Under the pieces are notes generated by a model, which was given only the letters and a program-made list of their open reading frames with translations, made no database searches and was not told the DNA's origin. From assembly GCA_051872535.1 (NCBI GenBank), contig JBJEDY010000036.1, forward strand, positions 1 through 50,801: a stretch of 50,801 nt of DNA, given 5' to 3'. This document shows positions 7,669-15,362 of this stretch, piece by piece. Positions within the stretch are counted from its first letter, which is position 1; each line of letters starts with the position of its first letter. A program made the position numbers and the translations under genes. The DNA is from CAOJBM01 sp051872535 (lineage in GTDB: Bacteria; Bacillota_I; Bacilli_A; RF39; UBA660).

Positions 7669-8011
7669 AGATATACTCCTTTAGAATTATTTCTTCTGCA
7701 ATATTTTTAATATTATTCATTTTACTTACCCATAGTATTTGATTATTTTCTTTTAACTGTTCATTAATATTTTCTTTTTCAGCCAGTTCTGTAATTAATT
7801 TCTGCACCTTCTCCATAACAGTAGTATCTATATTATGAAGATATTCATTTAAAGTATCATTAACAAGTAAATCAAAATATAATCCAAGTTTGTATTTCTT
7901 AATATATTCTAGTCTTAATAATCCATATTTTCCTATATTAAATTGTTCTTTATCTTTTAATATTAAATTAGGTAATAAATAATCACCTTTTCTAGTGTAA
8001 CTAATATTCAT
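7661..8011 (-). CDS. tnpV: TnpV family transposon protein
   Basis: A 116-aa protein with the family pattern: an N-terminal YTRKGDYLLPNL, then IGKYGLLRLEYIKKY, a predicted helix (VMEKVQKLITELAEKE) and a conserved end (WVSKMNNIKNIAEEIIL). TnpV proteins are carried by Tn4451-like and other Bacillota mobile elements and their molecular role is not established. It is the outermost gene at the right end of the element, 63 bp from the junction with the amidase fragment. No SD is obvious for its ATG. Confidence 0.85.
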   Translation of the reverse strand: MNISYTRKGDYLLPNLILKDKEQFNIGKYGLLRLEYIKKYKLGLYFDLLVNDTLNEYLHNIDTTVMEKVQKLITELAEKENINEQLKENNQILWVSKMNNIKNIAEEIILKEYIYV

Positions 8012-8040
8012 AACATTTCTCCATTTCTTTCTATTTTTAT

Positions 8041-8060
8041 TTGGCTTTAATTGTTATACA
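8041..8060 (+). repeat. 20-bp repeat, right copy, inverted relative to 1607-1626
   Basis: TTGGCTTTAATTGTTATACA on the plus strand, matching the minus-strand sequence at 1626-1607 at 19 of 20 positions. It overlaps the accidental stop of the interrupted amidase and lies 14 bp inside the inferred element edge, where a recombinase arm site would be expected. Confidence 0.6.
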
Positions 8061-8341
8061 TTTGTTACACAATGACCATCGCCACCTCCCGCATTAATAT
8101 GATTACTAACAACTATTACATCGTTACCATTTCCATAAAAATCTAATGCTTTTTCTACTCTTTCATTAGGATCGAGAGTTATATCAGTAGACCTTGTTAT
8201 AGATACTGGTACTCCAAGTTCTTTCAATCTATCATACATATAATTAGAAATTTTTAATGTATAATCCTTTTCTACAATTCCATTAGCAGTTGCTCCACCA
8301 TCACTTCCACCATGACCTGCATCAATTACAATCTTTTTCAT
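8054..8341 (-). pseudogene. 5' fragment of an N-acetylmuramoyl-L-alanine amidase, truncated by the element
   Basis: The ATG at 8341 has GAGGTGA upstream. The 95-codon frame has the Amidase_3 start (MKKIVIDAGHGG, zinc-binding His), the EKD glutamate region and SNHINAGGGDG. It then turns into HCVTNV and stops. Intact relatives continue for roughly another 80-100 residues and need a later catalytic Glu. The complete amidase at 11530-12192 in this window shows that missing part (LIECGFISN). The break at 8074/8075 coincides with the element boundary, so the other half should lie left of the window. The fragment is probably inactive but would be restored by excision. Confidence 0.85.
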
Positions 8342-8403
8342 AAGTTTCACCTCTATGATAAGATATGAAAAAGTCATTTTTAGTTTACTATCATTTGAAG
8401 GCA

Positions 8404-8437
8404 TAAAAAAAACCAACTATTGTTTTTGTGAGTTGGC
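8404..8437 (-). terminator. Terminator of the htrA gene
   Basis: CCAACT (8413-8418) pairs with AGTTGG (8431-8436), followed on the minus strand by an eight-base T-run. It overlaps the htrA stop codon and separates htrA from the amidase fragment. Confidence 0.8.
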
Positions 8438-9541
8438 TTCTAATTTAATCTTAACTTCTTTTTCTTTTCCATCACGGATAAGTTTAATCTTAACAGTATC
8501 TCCTACTTGATGTGAATAAATTTCATATCTAAAATCTGCAGTAGAAGAAATCTTTTCATCATCTACGTAAGTAATAATATCTCCTTTTTTTATACCAGCT
8601 TTATCAGCAGATAACCCATCTGATACTTCATTAACATAAATTCCATTTTTAGTTTCTGAATCAGTATATCCATAATATACAGCATAAGATAATTCCATAG
8701 TACTAATTCCTAGATATGGTCTTTGAATCTCCTTACCTTCTTCTAATATCTTAGCAGTATTTAATGCATCCTCTATAGGAATAGCAAACCCTATACCTTC
8801 AATACCAGTTGATGATACTTTAGATGAAGTAATACCAATAACTTCTCCATTACTATTACATAAAGGTCCACCACTATTACCACTATTTATTGCTACATCT
8901 GTTTGTAATAAACTCATTACAACATTATTAGTACTAAATTGATTATCAGCCATATTTAATGTAACTAAACGATCTTTTCCAGATAAAATACCTCTTGTAA
9001 CTGTCCATCCATATGCACTACTTACAGGACTTCCTACTGCAAATGCAGTATCACCCAACCTAGCATCTTCGCTACTTCCTAATTCAGCTACAGAAATAAC
9101 TTTATCAGAAGATATTTTTAAAACTGCAATATCTGAATACATATCACTACCTACAACTTTAGCATCAACAATATCTCCACTAGTAAATGTAACACTTACT
9201 ACTGATGCACCTTTTACTACATGATAATTAGTTAAAATATAAGCATCATCATCATTAATCTTATAGACAAATCCTGTCCCAGAAGCATATGGTTGTAAAT
9301 CTCCATTAGATTTCTTGAATGTATTAACTGTTACAACTGCATCATACACTTTTTCAACAGAATCAGCTATACCTTCCTCATTTACTGTAACTTCTTTTTC
9401 AGTCTTTGTAATATTAGTAACTGTATCTCCTGGATGTTTCTTAAAATAATAAGTTGTACAACCTATTCCAACAGCTAACATTAAAACTGATACTATTAAA
9501 ATAATTATTACTTCTTTTATAAAATTTTTTCTAGTTTCCAT
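8417..9541 (-). CDS. HtrA/DegP-like membrane-anchored serine protease with PDZ domain
   Basis: A surface quality-control protease of 374 aa. One N-terminal membrane segment (about residues 10-32) is followed by a trypsin-like domain with the full triad: His107 (LTNYHVV), Asp137 (YSDIAVLKI) and Ser223 (GNSGGPL). A single PDZ domain (about 270-365) includes DKAGIKKGDIITYVD. The length and order are typical of Bacillus HtrA/HtrC proteins. Its ATG lies 11 bp inside the end of the upstream Abi gene, so the two are translated from one message, which is an unusual pairing. It ends with its own terminator. Confidence 0.94.
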   Translation of the reverse strand: METRKNFIKEVIIILIVSVLMLAVGIGCTTYYFKKHPGDTVTNITKTEKEVTVNEEGIADSVEKVYDAVVTVNTFKKSNGDLQPYASGTGFVYKINDDDAYILTNYHVVKGASVVSVTFTSGDIVDAKVVGSDMYSDIAVLKISSDKVISVAELGSSEDARLGDTAFAVGSPVSSAYGWTVTRGILSGKDRLVTLNMADNQFSTNNVVMSLLQTDVAINSGNSGGPLCNSNGEVIGITSSKVSSTGIEGIGFAIPIEDALNTAKILEEGKEIQRPYLGISTMELSYAVYYGYTDSETKNGIYVNEVSDGLSADKAGIKKGDIITYVDDEKISSTADFRYEIYSHQVGDTVKIKLIRDGKEKEVKIKLEANSQKQ

Positions 9542-10472
9542 AACTATCCATCCTTGCTATATCTTTATAATTTTGAGGAAAACCAATAGCATCTAATACT
9601 TTTTTAATACTAATAGTTTTTAGTTTCCCTTCTAATATATCTACTTCATATCCTATTTCGTTCATCATTAAAATAAAATCATCATTACGTAACATATATT
9701 TTAATATAATAATTAATGCAAATAAATCATCTTTACCATAGATATATTCATTATCCTGTTTCGGAATATTTAATGCTTTATGATAATAAGTATCTTCAAT
9801 TACTTTATGAGTTTTATGATTATATAAAATATCTTCATGAGCACATAGATTTCTAAAATTTGCTAAAATAGGAAAATAAATCAATAAATCATTAACAGAT
9901 ACTCCATAAATACATGCTATATCTTTCTGATCTTCTGGTTTCAAAATCGTAAATAATTCACTAACTACACCAAAAGACAATACTTTAACCAAAATCCATA
10001 ACGGTACATATCCATAATTATTAATATAGTGCATTGTAGCTGAGTGTTGAACACCATTAACTCTAATTTGTCTTTTCATTTTCTTAATTAAGTCATTTAC
10101 TTGTTTGGCTTTTTCATTACTTCTATTAAAGTTAGCTGGATTCAAATAATTCTTTTCTTTAATTCCATACTTTTTTGATAATTGATAAGATAAAATGCTT
10201 TTAGCGTTATTTTCAACAATAAGCAAATTTTTAAATACTATATTTCTTATCTGACGGTCAAAATTGAACATCGCATATAACTCATTAAAATTAGTTCCTG
10301 TTATAAACATACGATCTTTTTGAGATTTTAAAAAAAGATGTCTATAACCATTTATAAAGAAATAATTTTCATGAAGTAATATTTCTTTAGTATAATCAAT
10401 GTCATCAATTTCTAAGCCTTTACTTTTAAGAATGTCGATTTGTTCATCTAAAGTCTTAAATGTCTTTATCAT
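9531..10472 (-). CDS. Abi_2 (AbiD/AbiF) family abortive-infection protein
   Basis: A 313-aa protein of the Abi_2 family. It starts with the typical region (LDEQIDILKSKGL) and NYFFINGYRHLF, and has FDRQIRNIVFKNLLIVE in the middle. The HEPN-type RNLCAH motif (R207 to H212) is the putative RNase site that defines this group. AbiD/AbiF proteins block phage growth, and some members are linked to small structured RNAs. The gene overlaps htrA. The 98-bp divergent region on its other side holds a TATAAT-like box near 10493 but no clear structured RNA. The SD is weak (GTGAGG). Confidence 0.9.
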   Translation of the reverse strand: MIKTFKTLDEQIDILKSKGLEIDDIDYTKEILLHENYFFINGYRHLFLKSQKDRMFITGTNFNELYAMFNFDRQIRNIVFKNLLIVENNAKSILSYQLSKKYGIKEKNYLNPANFNRSNEKAKQVNDLIKKMKRQIRVNGVQHSATMHYINNYGYVPLWILVKVLSFGVVSELFTILKPEDQKDIACIYGVSVNDLLIYFPILANFRNLCAHEDILYNHKTHKVIEDTYYHKALNIPKQDNEYIYGKDDLFALIIILKYMLRNDDFILMMNEIGYEVDILEGKLKTISIKKVLDAIGFPQNYKDIARMDSYGN

Positions 10473-10570
10473 ATGGCCTCACCTACTATTAAATTATATC
10501 ATATTCTTAGATTTAAAGATATATTTTTATTGACTTAATATGTTATAATTTATTTAAGGTTGGTGATAAA

Positions 10571-11533
10571 ATGCCTTCAATAGTAACACATCATTCTTTT
10601 GCTAATACCGTTTTAAATAAAGCTAATAATATAAATGTTAATAAAGACATCTATAATGTTTTTGCTCAAAGTTTTGATTACTTCTTTTATTATAATTTTT
10701 TTGATTTTAAGAACAAATCAAAAATTGAAAATTTCGGTCATTATTGCCATAAAAATAAAACACAAAATTATTTAATTAATTTAATAAAAAACATTAAAGA
10801 AATGCACTTAGAAGAAAATTCTGATGCTCTTGGTTATTTATATGGATCTATTACTCATTATGTTTTAGATACTAATTGTCATCCTTATATTTTTTATAAA
10901 ACAGGTTGTTTTGATAAAGGAGATAAAGAATCATACAAATATCGTGGAATGCATACAAAAATGGAAAAACATTTAGATGCTTTTTTTAGTAAACAATTCT
11001 TCAAAAAAATTATTTATAAATTAAATATTCGCAAAGAAATAATCGGTAATGCAAAATTTTCTCAAGAACTAATTGACTTATTGAACAAAACATTTGAGGA
11101 TACTTATAATAAAAAAAATATGGCTAAATACTTTATTAAAAGTTATAATTTCAGTAAGTTTACCTATAATGTCTTATGTCAAGATAAATACGGAATAAAA
11201 AGAAAAATATACAAATTTGTTGATTTTGTAGCTAGAAAAAGATTACCTTTATTTGTTGATTACTCAACTTATATTCGTAATGAAGACATTAGTTATTTAA
11301 ATATTGAACATAAACCATGGCATCATCCTTGCAATAATGAAGTTCATAATGACTCTTTTCTTGATTTATATAATGATAGTATTATTAAAGCACTAAAAAT
11401 ATTTAAAGAAGTAGATAAAAATTTAAATGAGCGTGAAGATATAGAAAAAATAACAGATATAATTGAAGATTTATCGTATACAACTGGATTACCTTTAGAT
11501 AAAAATAGAGGATTTAGATATTTTGAATACTAA
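10571..11533 (+). CDS. Zinc-dependent phospholipase C-like protein
   Basis: A 320-aa cytosolic-looking protein with the Zn_dep_PLPC pattern: THHSFAN at residues 6-12, FGHYCHKNKT at about 55-65 and GSITHYVLDTNCHPY at about 95-110. These supply clustered His and Asp residues for metals. Related uncharacterised proteins are common in gut Bacillota, and real phospholipase activity has rarely been shown. There is no signal peptide, so it is not a secreted toxin-type enzyme. The start has GGTGAT 5 nt upstream. Its last 4 bp overlap the convergent amidase gene. Confidence 0.8.
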   Translation: MPSIVTHHSFANTVLNKANNINVNKDIYNVFAQSFDYFFYYNFFDFKNKSKIENFGHYCHKNKTQNYLINLIKNIKEMHLEENSDALGYLYGSITHYVLDTNCHPYIFYKTGCFDKGDKESYKYRGMHTKMEKHLDAFFSKQFFKKIIYKLNIRKEIIGNAKFSQELIDLLNKTFEDTYNKKNMAKYFIKSYNFSKFTYNVLCQDKYGIKRKIYKFVDFVARKRLPLFVDYSTYIRNEDISYLNIEHKPWHHPCNNEVHNDSFLDLYNDSIIKALKIFKEVDKNLNEREDIEKITDIIEDLSYTTGLPLDKNRGFRYFEY

Positions 11534-12192
11534 TTATTCTTATTTATATAATAACTAATTACTCCATCTACTATACCAGAAACTAATTTTTCTTGGTAAT
11601 TTTCATCTACTAGCAGCTTTCTTTCTTTAGCATTTGATATAAAACCACATTCAATTAAAACACCAGAAATATTAAGTTTCCGATACATGTAATAATTCTG
11701 ACTAATTTTTTTAGCATCTCTACTAGCATTTACTTTATCATTTAAAGATTTTTGAATGCTTTCAGCTAAGTCTTTATCTTTAACATTATAAAATACTTGT
11801 GGACCACTATATCTACTATCACTTAAATAATTAATATGAATAGAAAAATACATATCAGCATTGCTATTATTAATATAATTTATTCGATTATCAAAATCGG
11901 ATTTTTTTCTTCTATCAGCTTCAGGATAACTTAAATCATAATCATCATTTCTTGTTAAATAAACTGTTGCTCCTTTACTAACTAATTCTTCCTTTAATTT
12001 TAAAGATAAATCCAAATTAATATCCTTTTCTTCCAATTTCTGAAATGAAGTTCCAGCATCTTTTCCTCCATGCCCTGGATCAATTACAAAAACTAATCCT
12101 TTTAACACATTATTATTGTACTTAGCATATGCAAATATTATAACAAGAAAAAAAGTAATAATTGCAAATAATACATAATAAATTCTTTTCAT
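11530..12192 (-). CDS. CwlD-like N-acetylmuramoyl-L-alanine amidase
   Basis: A zinc amidase of peptidoglycan, 220 aa. One N-terminal membrane anchor (about 5-23) is followed by a complete Amidase_3 domain: VIDPGHGGKD (zinc His), LEEKDINL (zinc Glu), FSIHIN (zinc His) and LIECGFISN (catalytic Glu). The size and anchor resemble CwlD, which makes muramic delta-lactam in the spore cortex, and this genome keeps other spore genes. The family also includes general autolysins, so cwlD is only likely. It is an intact counterpart of the broken amidase at 8054-8341. Confidence 0.88.
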   Translation of the reverse strand: MKRIYYVLFAIITFFLVIIFAYAKYNNNVLKGLVFVIDPGHGGKDAGTSFQKLEEKDINLDLSLKLKEELVSKGATVYLTRNDDYDLSYPEADRRKKSDFDNRINYINNSNADMYFSIHINYLSDSRYSGPQVFYNVKDKDLAESIQKSLNDKVNASRDAKKISQNYYMYRKLNISGVLIECGFISNAKERKLLVDENYQEKLVSGIVDGVISYYINKNN

Positions 12193-12221
12193 TAAACCAC
12201 CTATATAATTATATACAATTA

Positions 12222-12398
12222 CTACTTCACATATTTATCATCAAATAATTTATAGAATTCTTTTGTTTTTTTCTTTATTTTTTTTCTAAGTAATAATAAT
12301 AATAAAATTTTTGGAACTATTCCCTTCTTTTTTTTAAGTTTTATTTGGTAATCTATAAGAGGTTTTAAAACATTATTATAATAAGACACTCTAATCAT
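12222..12398 (-). CDS. 58-aa basic protein, unknown
   Basis: A 58-codon ATG frame with GGTGG 4 nt upstream. It begins MIRVSYYNNVLKPLIDY, has a short Leu run (KILLLLLLRKK) and ends LFDDKYVK; the rest is very Lys-rich. It fills most of the 290-bp gap between the amidase and the XRE regulator. The hydrophobic run is too short for a sure membrane helix. No family is recognised. Confidence 0.45.
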   Translation of the reverse strand: MIRVSYYNNVLKPLIDYQIKLKKKKGIVPKILLLLLLRKKIKKKTKEFYKLFDDKYVK

Positions 12399-12490
12399 AC
12401 TACCACCAAAGTCATTATATCATATTTTATGAAGTACAACTTAACAGATAATATTTTGATTTTAACCTATATTATTAATAGGTGATTAAT

Positions 12491-12748
12491 ATGACAACAT
12501 TTAAAAGAGACTTTGATTTTGTTGAAAATTTAAATCAAATTATTTCTTATAATGTTAGAAAATATCGAAAACTAGCAGGTATCACCCAAGAACAACTTGC
12601 TGTAGATATTGGTATTTCTCCAGATTATATAAGAAGATTTGAATCTCAAGAAGGAAAGGAAGGAATATCAATTAAAACATTATATAAGATATCTGTTGTC
12701 TTAAATGTACCAATGGATAAATTCTTTGAAGAACTAATTGAAGATTAG
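12491..12748 (+). CDS. XRE-family transcriptional regulator
   Basis: An 85-aa protein consisting almost only of a Cro/CI helix-turn-helix domain: VRKYRKLAGITQEQLAVDIG, then SPDYIRRFE as recognition helix and KTLYKISVVLNVPMDKFF. I chose the ATG at 12491 because GGTGAT begins 10 nt upstream; an in-frame GTG at 12482 lies inside that SD. It is a single-gene unit on the plus strand amid minus-strand genes. Its targets are unknown. Confidence 0.9.
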   Translation: MTTFKRDFDFVENLNQIISYNVRKYRKLAGITQEQLAVDIGISPDYIRRFESQEGKEGISIKTLYKISVVLNVPMDKFFEELIED

Positions 12749-12799
12749 GTCTTTTTTTATGGAATTATTTACTAGCATTAAATAAAATTAAAGCAACAA

Positions 12800-12823
12800 A
12801 AAAGCCCGTAAATACGAGCTTTT
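12800..12823 (-). terminator. Terminator of the rplM-rpsI operon
   Basis: An 11-bp stem with one G-U pair (12800-12810 with 12813-12823) and a T-run on the minus strand, 25 bp after the rpsI stop. Confidence 0.85.
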
Positions 12824-12848
12824 CGAAACATTGAAACTTTGTAATATC

Positions 12849-13268
12849 CTAACGTTTTGAGAATTGTGGAGCACGACGTGCTTTCTTTAAACCTGGTTTT
12901 TTACGTTCTTTGCTTCTTGGATCTCTTGTAACAAATCCAGCAGTTTTAAGAACTTTACGATAAGAATCTTCTCTAGTTTGATCAGTGTTAGCATCAAAAG
13001 CCAGTAAAGCTCTTGTAATACCTAATCTTATAGCACCTGTTTGACCAGAGAATCCACCACCTTTAACAGTAACATCTATATCAAAATTTTTTTCATTTCC
13101 AGTAGCTACCAAAGGTTGTTTTAAATCCATTACTAATGTAGCAAATGGCATATATTCATTAACATCTACACCATTAATAGTTATTTTTCCTTTTCCGTTA
13201 GTTAATCTAACTTGAGCACTAGATCTTTTTCTACGACCTGTTGCAGTCCATACTTGTTTATTAGCCAT
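12849..13268 (-). CDS. rpsI: 30S ribosomal protein S9
   Basis: A 139-aa S9 with the family start (WTATGRRKRSSAQVRL), the GGGFSGQTGAIRLGI segment and the C-terminal basic tail ending APQFSKR, which reaches the P-site tRNA. It follows rplM after 14 bp in the universal rplM-rpsI pair. No anomalies. Confidence 0.98.
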   Translation of the reverse strand: MANKQVWTATGRRKRSSAQVRLTNGKGKITINGVDVNEYMPFATLVMDLKQPLVATGNEKNFDIDVTVKGGGFSGQTGAIRLGITRALLAFDANTDQTREDSYRKVLKTAGFVTRDPRSKERKKPGLKKARRAPQFSKR

Positions 13269-13282
13269 GAATAAAAACCTCC

Positions 13283-13714
13283 TTAATTAATTTTCATTTC
13301 TACTGGTTTTTGAGCTTGTTGTTTATGTTCAGGACCAGCATATACAAATAACTTAGTATACATTTGTCTTCCTAATCTTCCCTTAGGTAACATACCTTTA
13401 ACAGCTCTTTCAACCATTTCTTCTGGATATTTAGATATCATTTCTTCTGCATTACGTTCTCTAAGTCCGCCAGCATATCTACTGTGATTATAATACATCT
13501 TATCACTTAGTTTATTTCCAGTTAATTTTACCTTTGCAGCATTTACTATAATTACATAGTCACCACAATCAACGTGAGGTGTAAAAGTTGGTTTATGTTT
13601 ACCTCTTAAAACTGTAGCAGCTTTAGTAGCAACTCTACCTAAACTAATACCTTCTGCGTCAATTACATACCACTTACGTTCAATAGTTTCTTTCTTTTCC
13701 ATAAATGTATTCAT
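13283..13714 (-). CDS. rplM: 50S ribosomal protein L13
   Basis: A 143-aa L13 with RKWYVIDAEGISLGRVAT, LRGKHKPTFTPH and GMLPKGRLGRQM. It is the first gene of the rplM-rpsI operon. It starts at an ATG 8 nt after AAAGGAT, and its leader carries a candidate L13 autoregulatory structure. Confidence 0.98.
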   Translation of the reverse strand: MNTFMEKKETIERKWYVIDAEGISLGRVATKAATVLRGKHKPTFTPHVDCGDYVIIVNAAKVKLTGNKLSDKMYYNHSRYAGGLRERNAEEMISKYPEEMVERAVKGMLPKGRLGRQMYTKLFVYAGPEHKQQAQKPVEMKIN

Positions 13715-13727
13715 AATATAAATCCTT

Positions 13728-13780
13728 TCTTTACCCGTATTTCTTCGACTTTCCCAGGGTCTAAAAACGTGGGTAAATAA
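13728..13780 (-). ncRNA. Candidate L13 leader (ribosomal protein autoregulatory RNA)
   Basis: In the rplM 5' UTR, TTTACCC (13771-13777 read on the minus strand) pairs with GGGTAAA (13730-13736). It encloses a conserved-looking block AGACCCTGGGAAAGTCGAAG. This resembles the L13 leader described in Bacillota, where free L13 represses its own operon. The assignment rests on position and resemblance only. Confidence 0.55.
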
Positions 13781-13795
13781 AATGTACCATTCAAA

Positions 13796-13824
13796 ATTAT
13801 ATGAGAAAACAACAAAAATGTCAA
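13796..13824 (-). promoter_or_regulatory. Sigma-A promoter of rplM-rpsI
   Basis: Perfect consensus on the minus strand: TTGACA (13819-13824), 17 bp, TATAAT (13796-13801). Transcription would start just before the L13 leader structure. Confidence 0.9.
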
Positions 13825-13842
13825 CAATAACTAGTACTTTTT

Positions 13843-14562
13843 CTAATATTCAATCTTATCTAAGTATAGTCCACAAGATGGAGCTGTAAATAAAGACATT
13901 GCTTTCTTAGTTTTTAACATTTCTTTAATCTTCTTAATATCCTCTTTTCCTCTACCCACTTCAATTAAAGCACCAATCATATTTCTTACCATATATCGAT
14001 AAAAACTTTTCCCAATAAAAGTTATTTCCAAAATATTATTTCTTTTCTTAAACTTTATTTTGTAAATAATAGCTTTATAATTATCTCTCGATCCAGAAAC
14101 GAAATTATGAAAATCATGTATTCCTTTAAAAGCTTTTGCACATTTCTTCATCTTTCTAACATCTAATTTATATGGACATTGATAAATATAATCAACCATT
14201 ACTGGATCATAGTCTCCTAAATTAATTTTATATGTATACTGTTTTGTTTTAACTGAAAATCTCGCATGAAAATCGTTATTAACAACACTACAATCTATGA
14301 CATGAATATAATCATTGACTAAAGAATTAATCGCATTTTTTAGTCTTTCCGGCGGAATATTAAAATTAAGTTCAAATGAAATTTTCTGACCATGAGCGTG
14401 AACTCCTCGATCTGTTCTTCCTGCTCCTTTAACCTGAACTGATTCTTTATTAATTACAGATAAAGCACCTTCTAAAGACTTTTGAACAGAGTATCCTTTA
14501 TTTAATCTTTGAAACCCTAAAAACTTACTACCATCATATGCAACAGTGGCTAAATATTTCAT
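13843..14562 (-). CDS. truA: tRNA pseudouridine(38-40) synthase TruA
   Basis: A 239-aa enzyme that makes pseudouridine in the tRNA anticodon arm. The catalytic Asp is in GAGRTDRGVHA. FHARFSVKTKQYTY and SFYRYMVRNMIGAL are the other family blocks. It follows the two ECF-type ATPase genes after 11 bp and has GGTAGGTG as SD. This is the usual Bacillota neighbourhood (ecfA1-ecfA2-ecfT-truA-rplM-rpsI), but ecfT is missing. Confidence 0.97.
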   Translation of the reverse strand: MKYLATVAYDGSKFLGFQRLNKGYSVQKSLEGALSVINKESVQVKGAGRTDRGVHAHGQKISFELNFNIPPERLKNAINSLVNDYIHVIDCSVVNNDFHARFSVKTKQYTYKINLGDYDPVMVDYIYQCPYKLDVRKMKKCAKAFKGIHDFHNFVSGSRDNYKAIIYKIKFKKRNNILEITFIGKSFYRYMVRNMIGALIEVGRGKEDIKKIKEMLKTKKAMSLFTAPSCGLYLDKIEY

Positions 14563-14573
14563 AAAACACCTAC

Positions 14574-15362
14574 CTAAGCAATATCTCGATATATTCCTTT
14601 AATTAATTCTTTTATATCAACATATTCATCTATATTATGTCCTTCACTTCTTAAATATTTTATAAAATTAATAAGAAAAGGCATATCTGTATAGTCATAC
14701 ATATCATCATTATAACATGACTCACTACAATTTACTAAATAACCATTGTTAATAACAATATACTTATCAACAATATTTTTCATAAAATCAACATTATTTG
14801 AAATTAATATAATTGTTTTATTATACTTTATTTTTAAAACTCTAAGAAGTCTTTTAAAATTTTCTCTTTCTTTGTAAGTAAGACCAAGCTCAAAATTATC
14901 AAAAACTAATACATCTGGATTATAAGATAAAGCAAGTGCTAGTGATAATTTATTCTTCTCTGTAGCAGATAAGCTATTTGGATTTCTATCTAGAATATCA
15001 GAAGACAATCCAACTATTTTAAACATCCAGCTAGTTAATTTATCAACATTCTCTATATTATAATTATTTATAGTTGATTCTATTTCTTCTTTTACGGTCT
15101 TATTCATATATATATTTCTAGTATAATACTTAATAATTCCTATTTTCTTACTTATTTCTTTTTTATTTACTCTGCATCCCTTTTTAATCATAACATTACC
15201 AAGTCTTATTGTTCCAGAACTTGGTCGATTTTCTAATGATAATAAATCAATAATTCCAGTGTCATAATCAGTAATAATTCCTGTAATCCTATTACTATCA
15301 ATAATAAAATTGGTATCAATTAACTTATCATTATAAGTTAATTGTAAAAATTCTATTTCCAT
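14574..15362 (-). CDS. Degenerate EcfA2-like ABC ATPase lacking the Walker A motif
   Basis: A 262-aa protein in the position of ecfA2. The fold is recognisable from an ABC signature-like LSATEKNKLSLALAL (about 131-145) and the Walker B strand (DVLVFDN). There is no P-loop: where G-x-x-G-x-G-K-S-T is expected the sequence is GIITDYDTGIIDLL. The Walker B catalytic Glu is Asn (N156) and the H-loop His is Asn (ILISNN). It cannot bind or hydrolyse ATP normally on its own, but its signature motif could complete the site of the partner. It overlaps that partner by 10 bp. The usual ecfT gene is not found next to it. Confidence 0.7.
   Translation of the reverse strand: MEIEFLQLTYNDKLIDTNFIIDSNRITGIITDYDTGIIDLLSLENRPSSGTIRLGNVMIKKGCRVNKKEISKKIGIIKYYTRNIYMNKTVKEEIESTINNYNIENVDKLTSWMFKIVGLSSDILDRNPNSLSATEKNKLSLALALSYNPDVLVFDNFELGLTYKERENFKRLLRVLKIKYNKTIILISNNVDFMKNIVDKYIVINNGYLVNCSESCYNDDMYDYTDMPFLINFIKYLRSEGHNIDEYVDIKELIKGIYRDIA

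Larger units (their letters stand above)
1..8074. mobile_element. Right-hand part of an integrated element (serine recombinase, BcgI-like R-M, TnpV)
   Basis: Seen: a large serine recombinase, a winged-helix protein, an R-M system, unknown small ORFs and a TnpV-family gene lie together, while everything beyond 8.3 kb is chromosomal or host-like. An amidase gene on the minus strand (start 8341) stops matching its family after the G-G-G-D-G residues at about 8075, and its reading frame runs into element sequence. This places the right junction near 8074/8075. The left end is not in the window, because the recombinase stops at position 7. TnpV and large serine recombinases are known from Tn4451-like and related elements. 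I infer an integrative or mobilizable element inserted in an amidase gene. No relaxase or conjugation gene is visible here. Confidence 0.75.

Noticed and set aside
10540..10556. TTGACT followed by TATAAT before the phospholipase-like gene
   Set aside because: Spacing of 8 bp is far too short for a sigma-A promoter.
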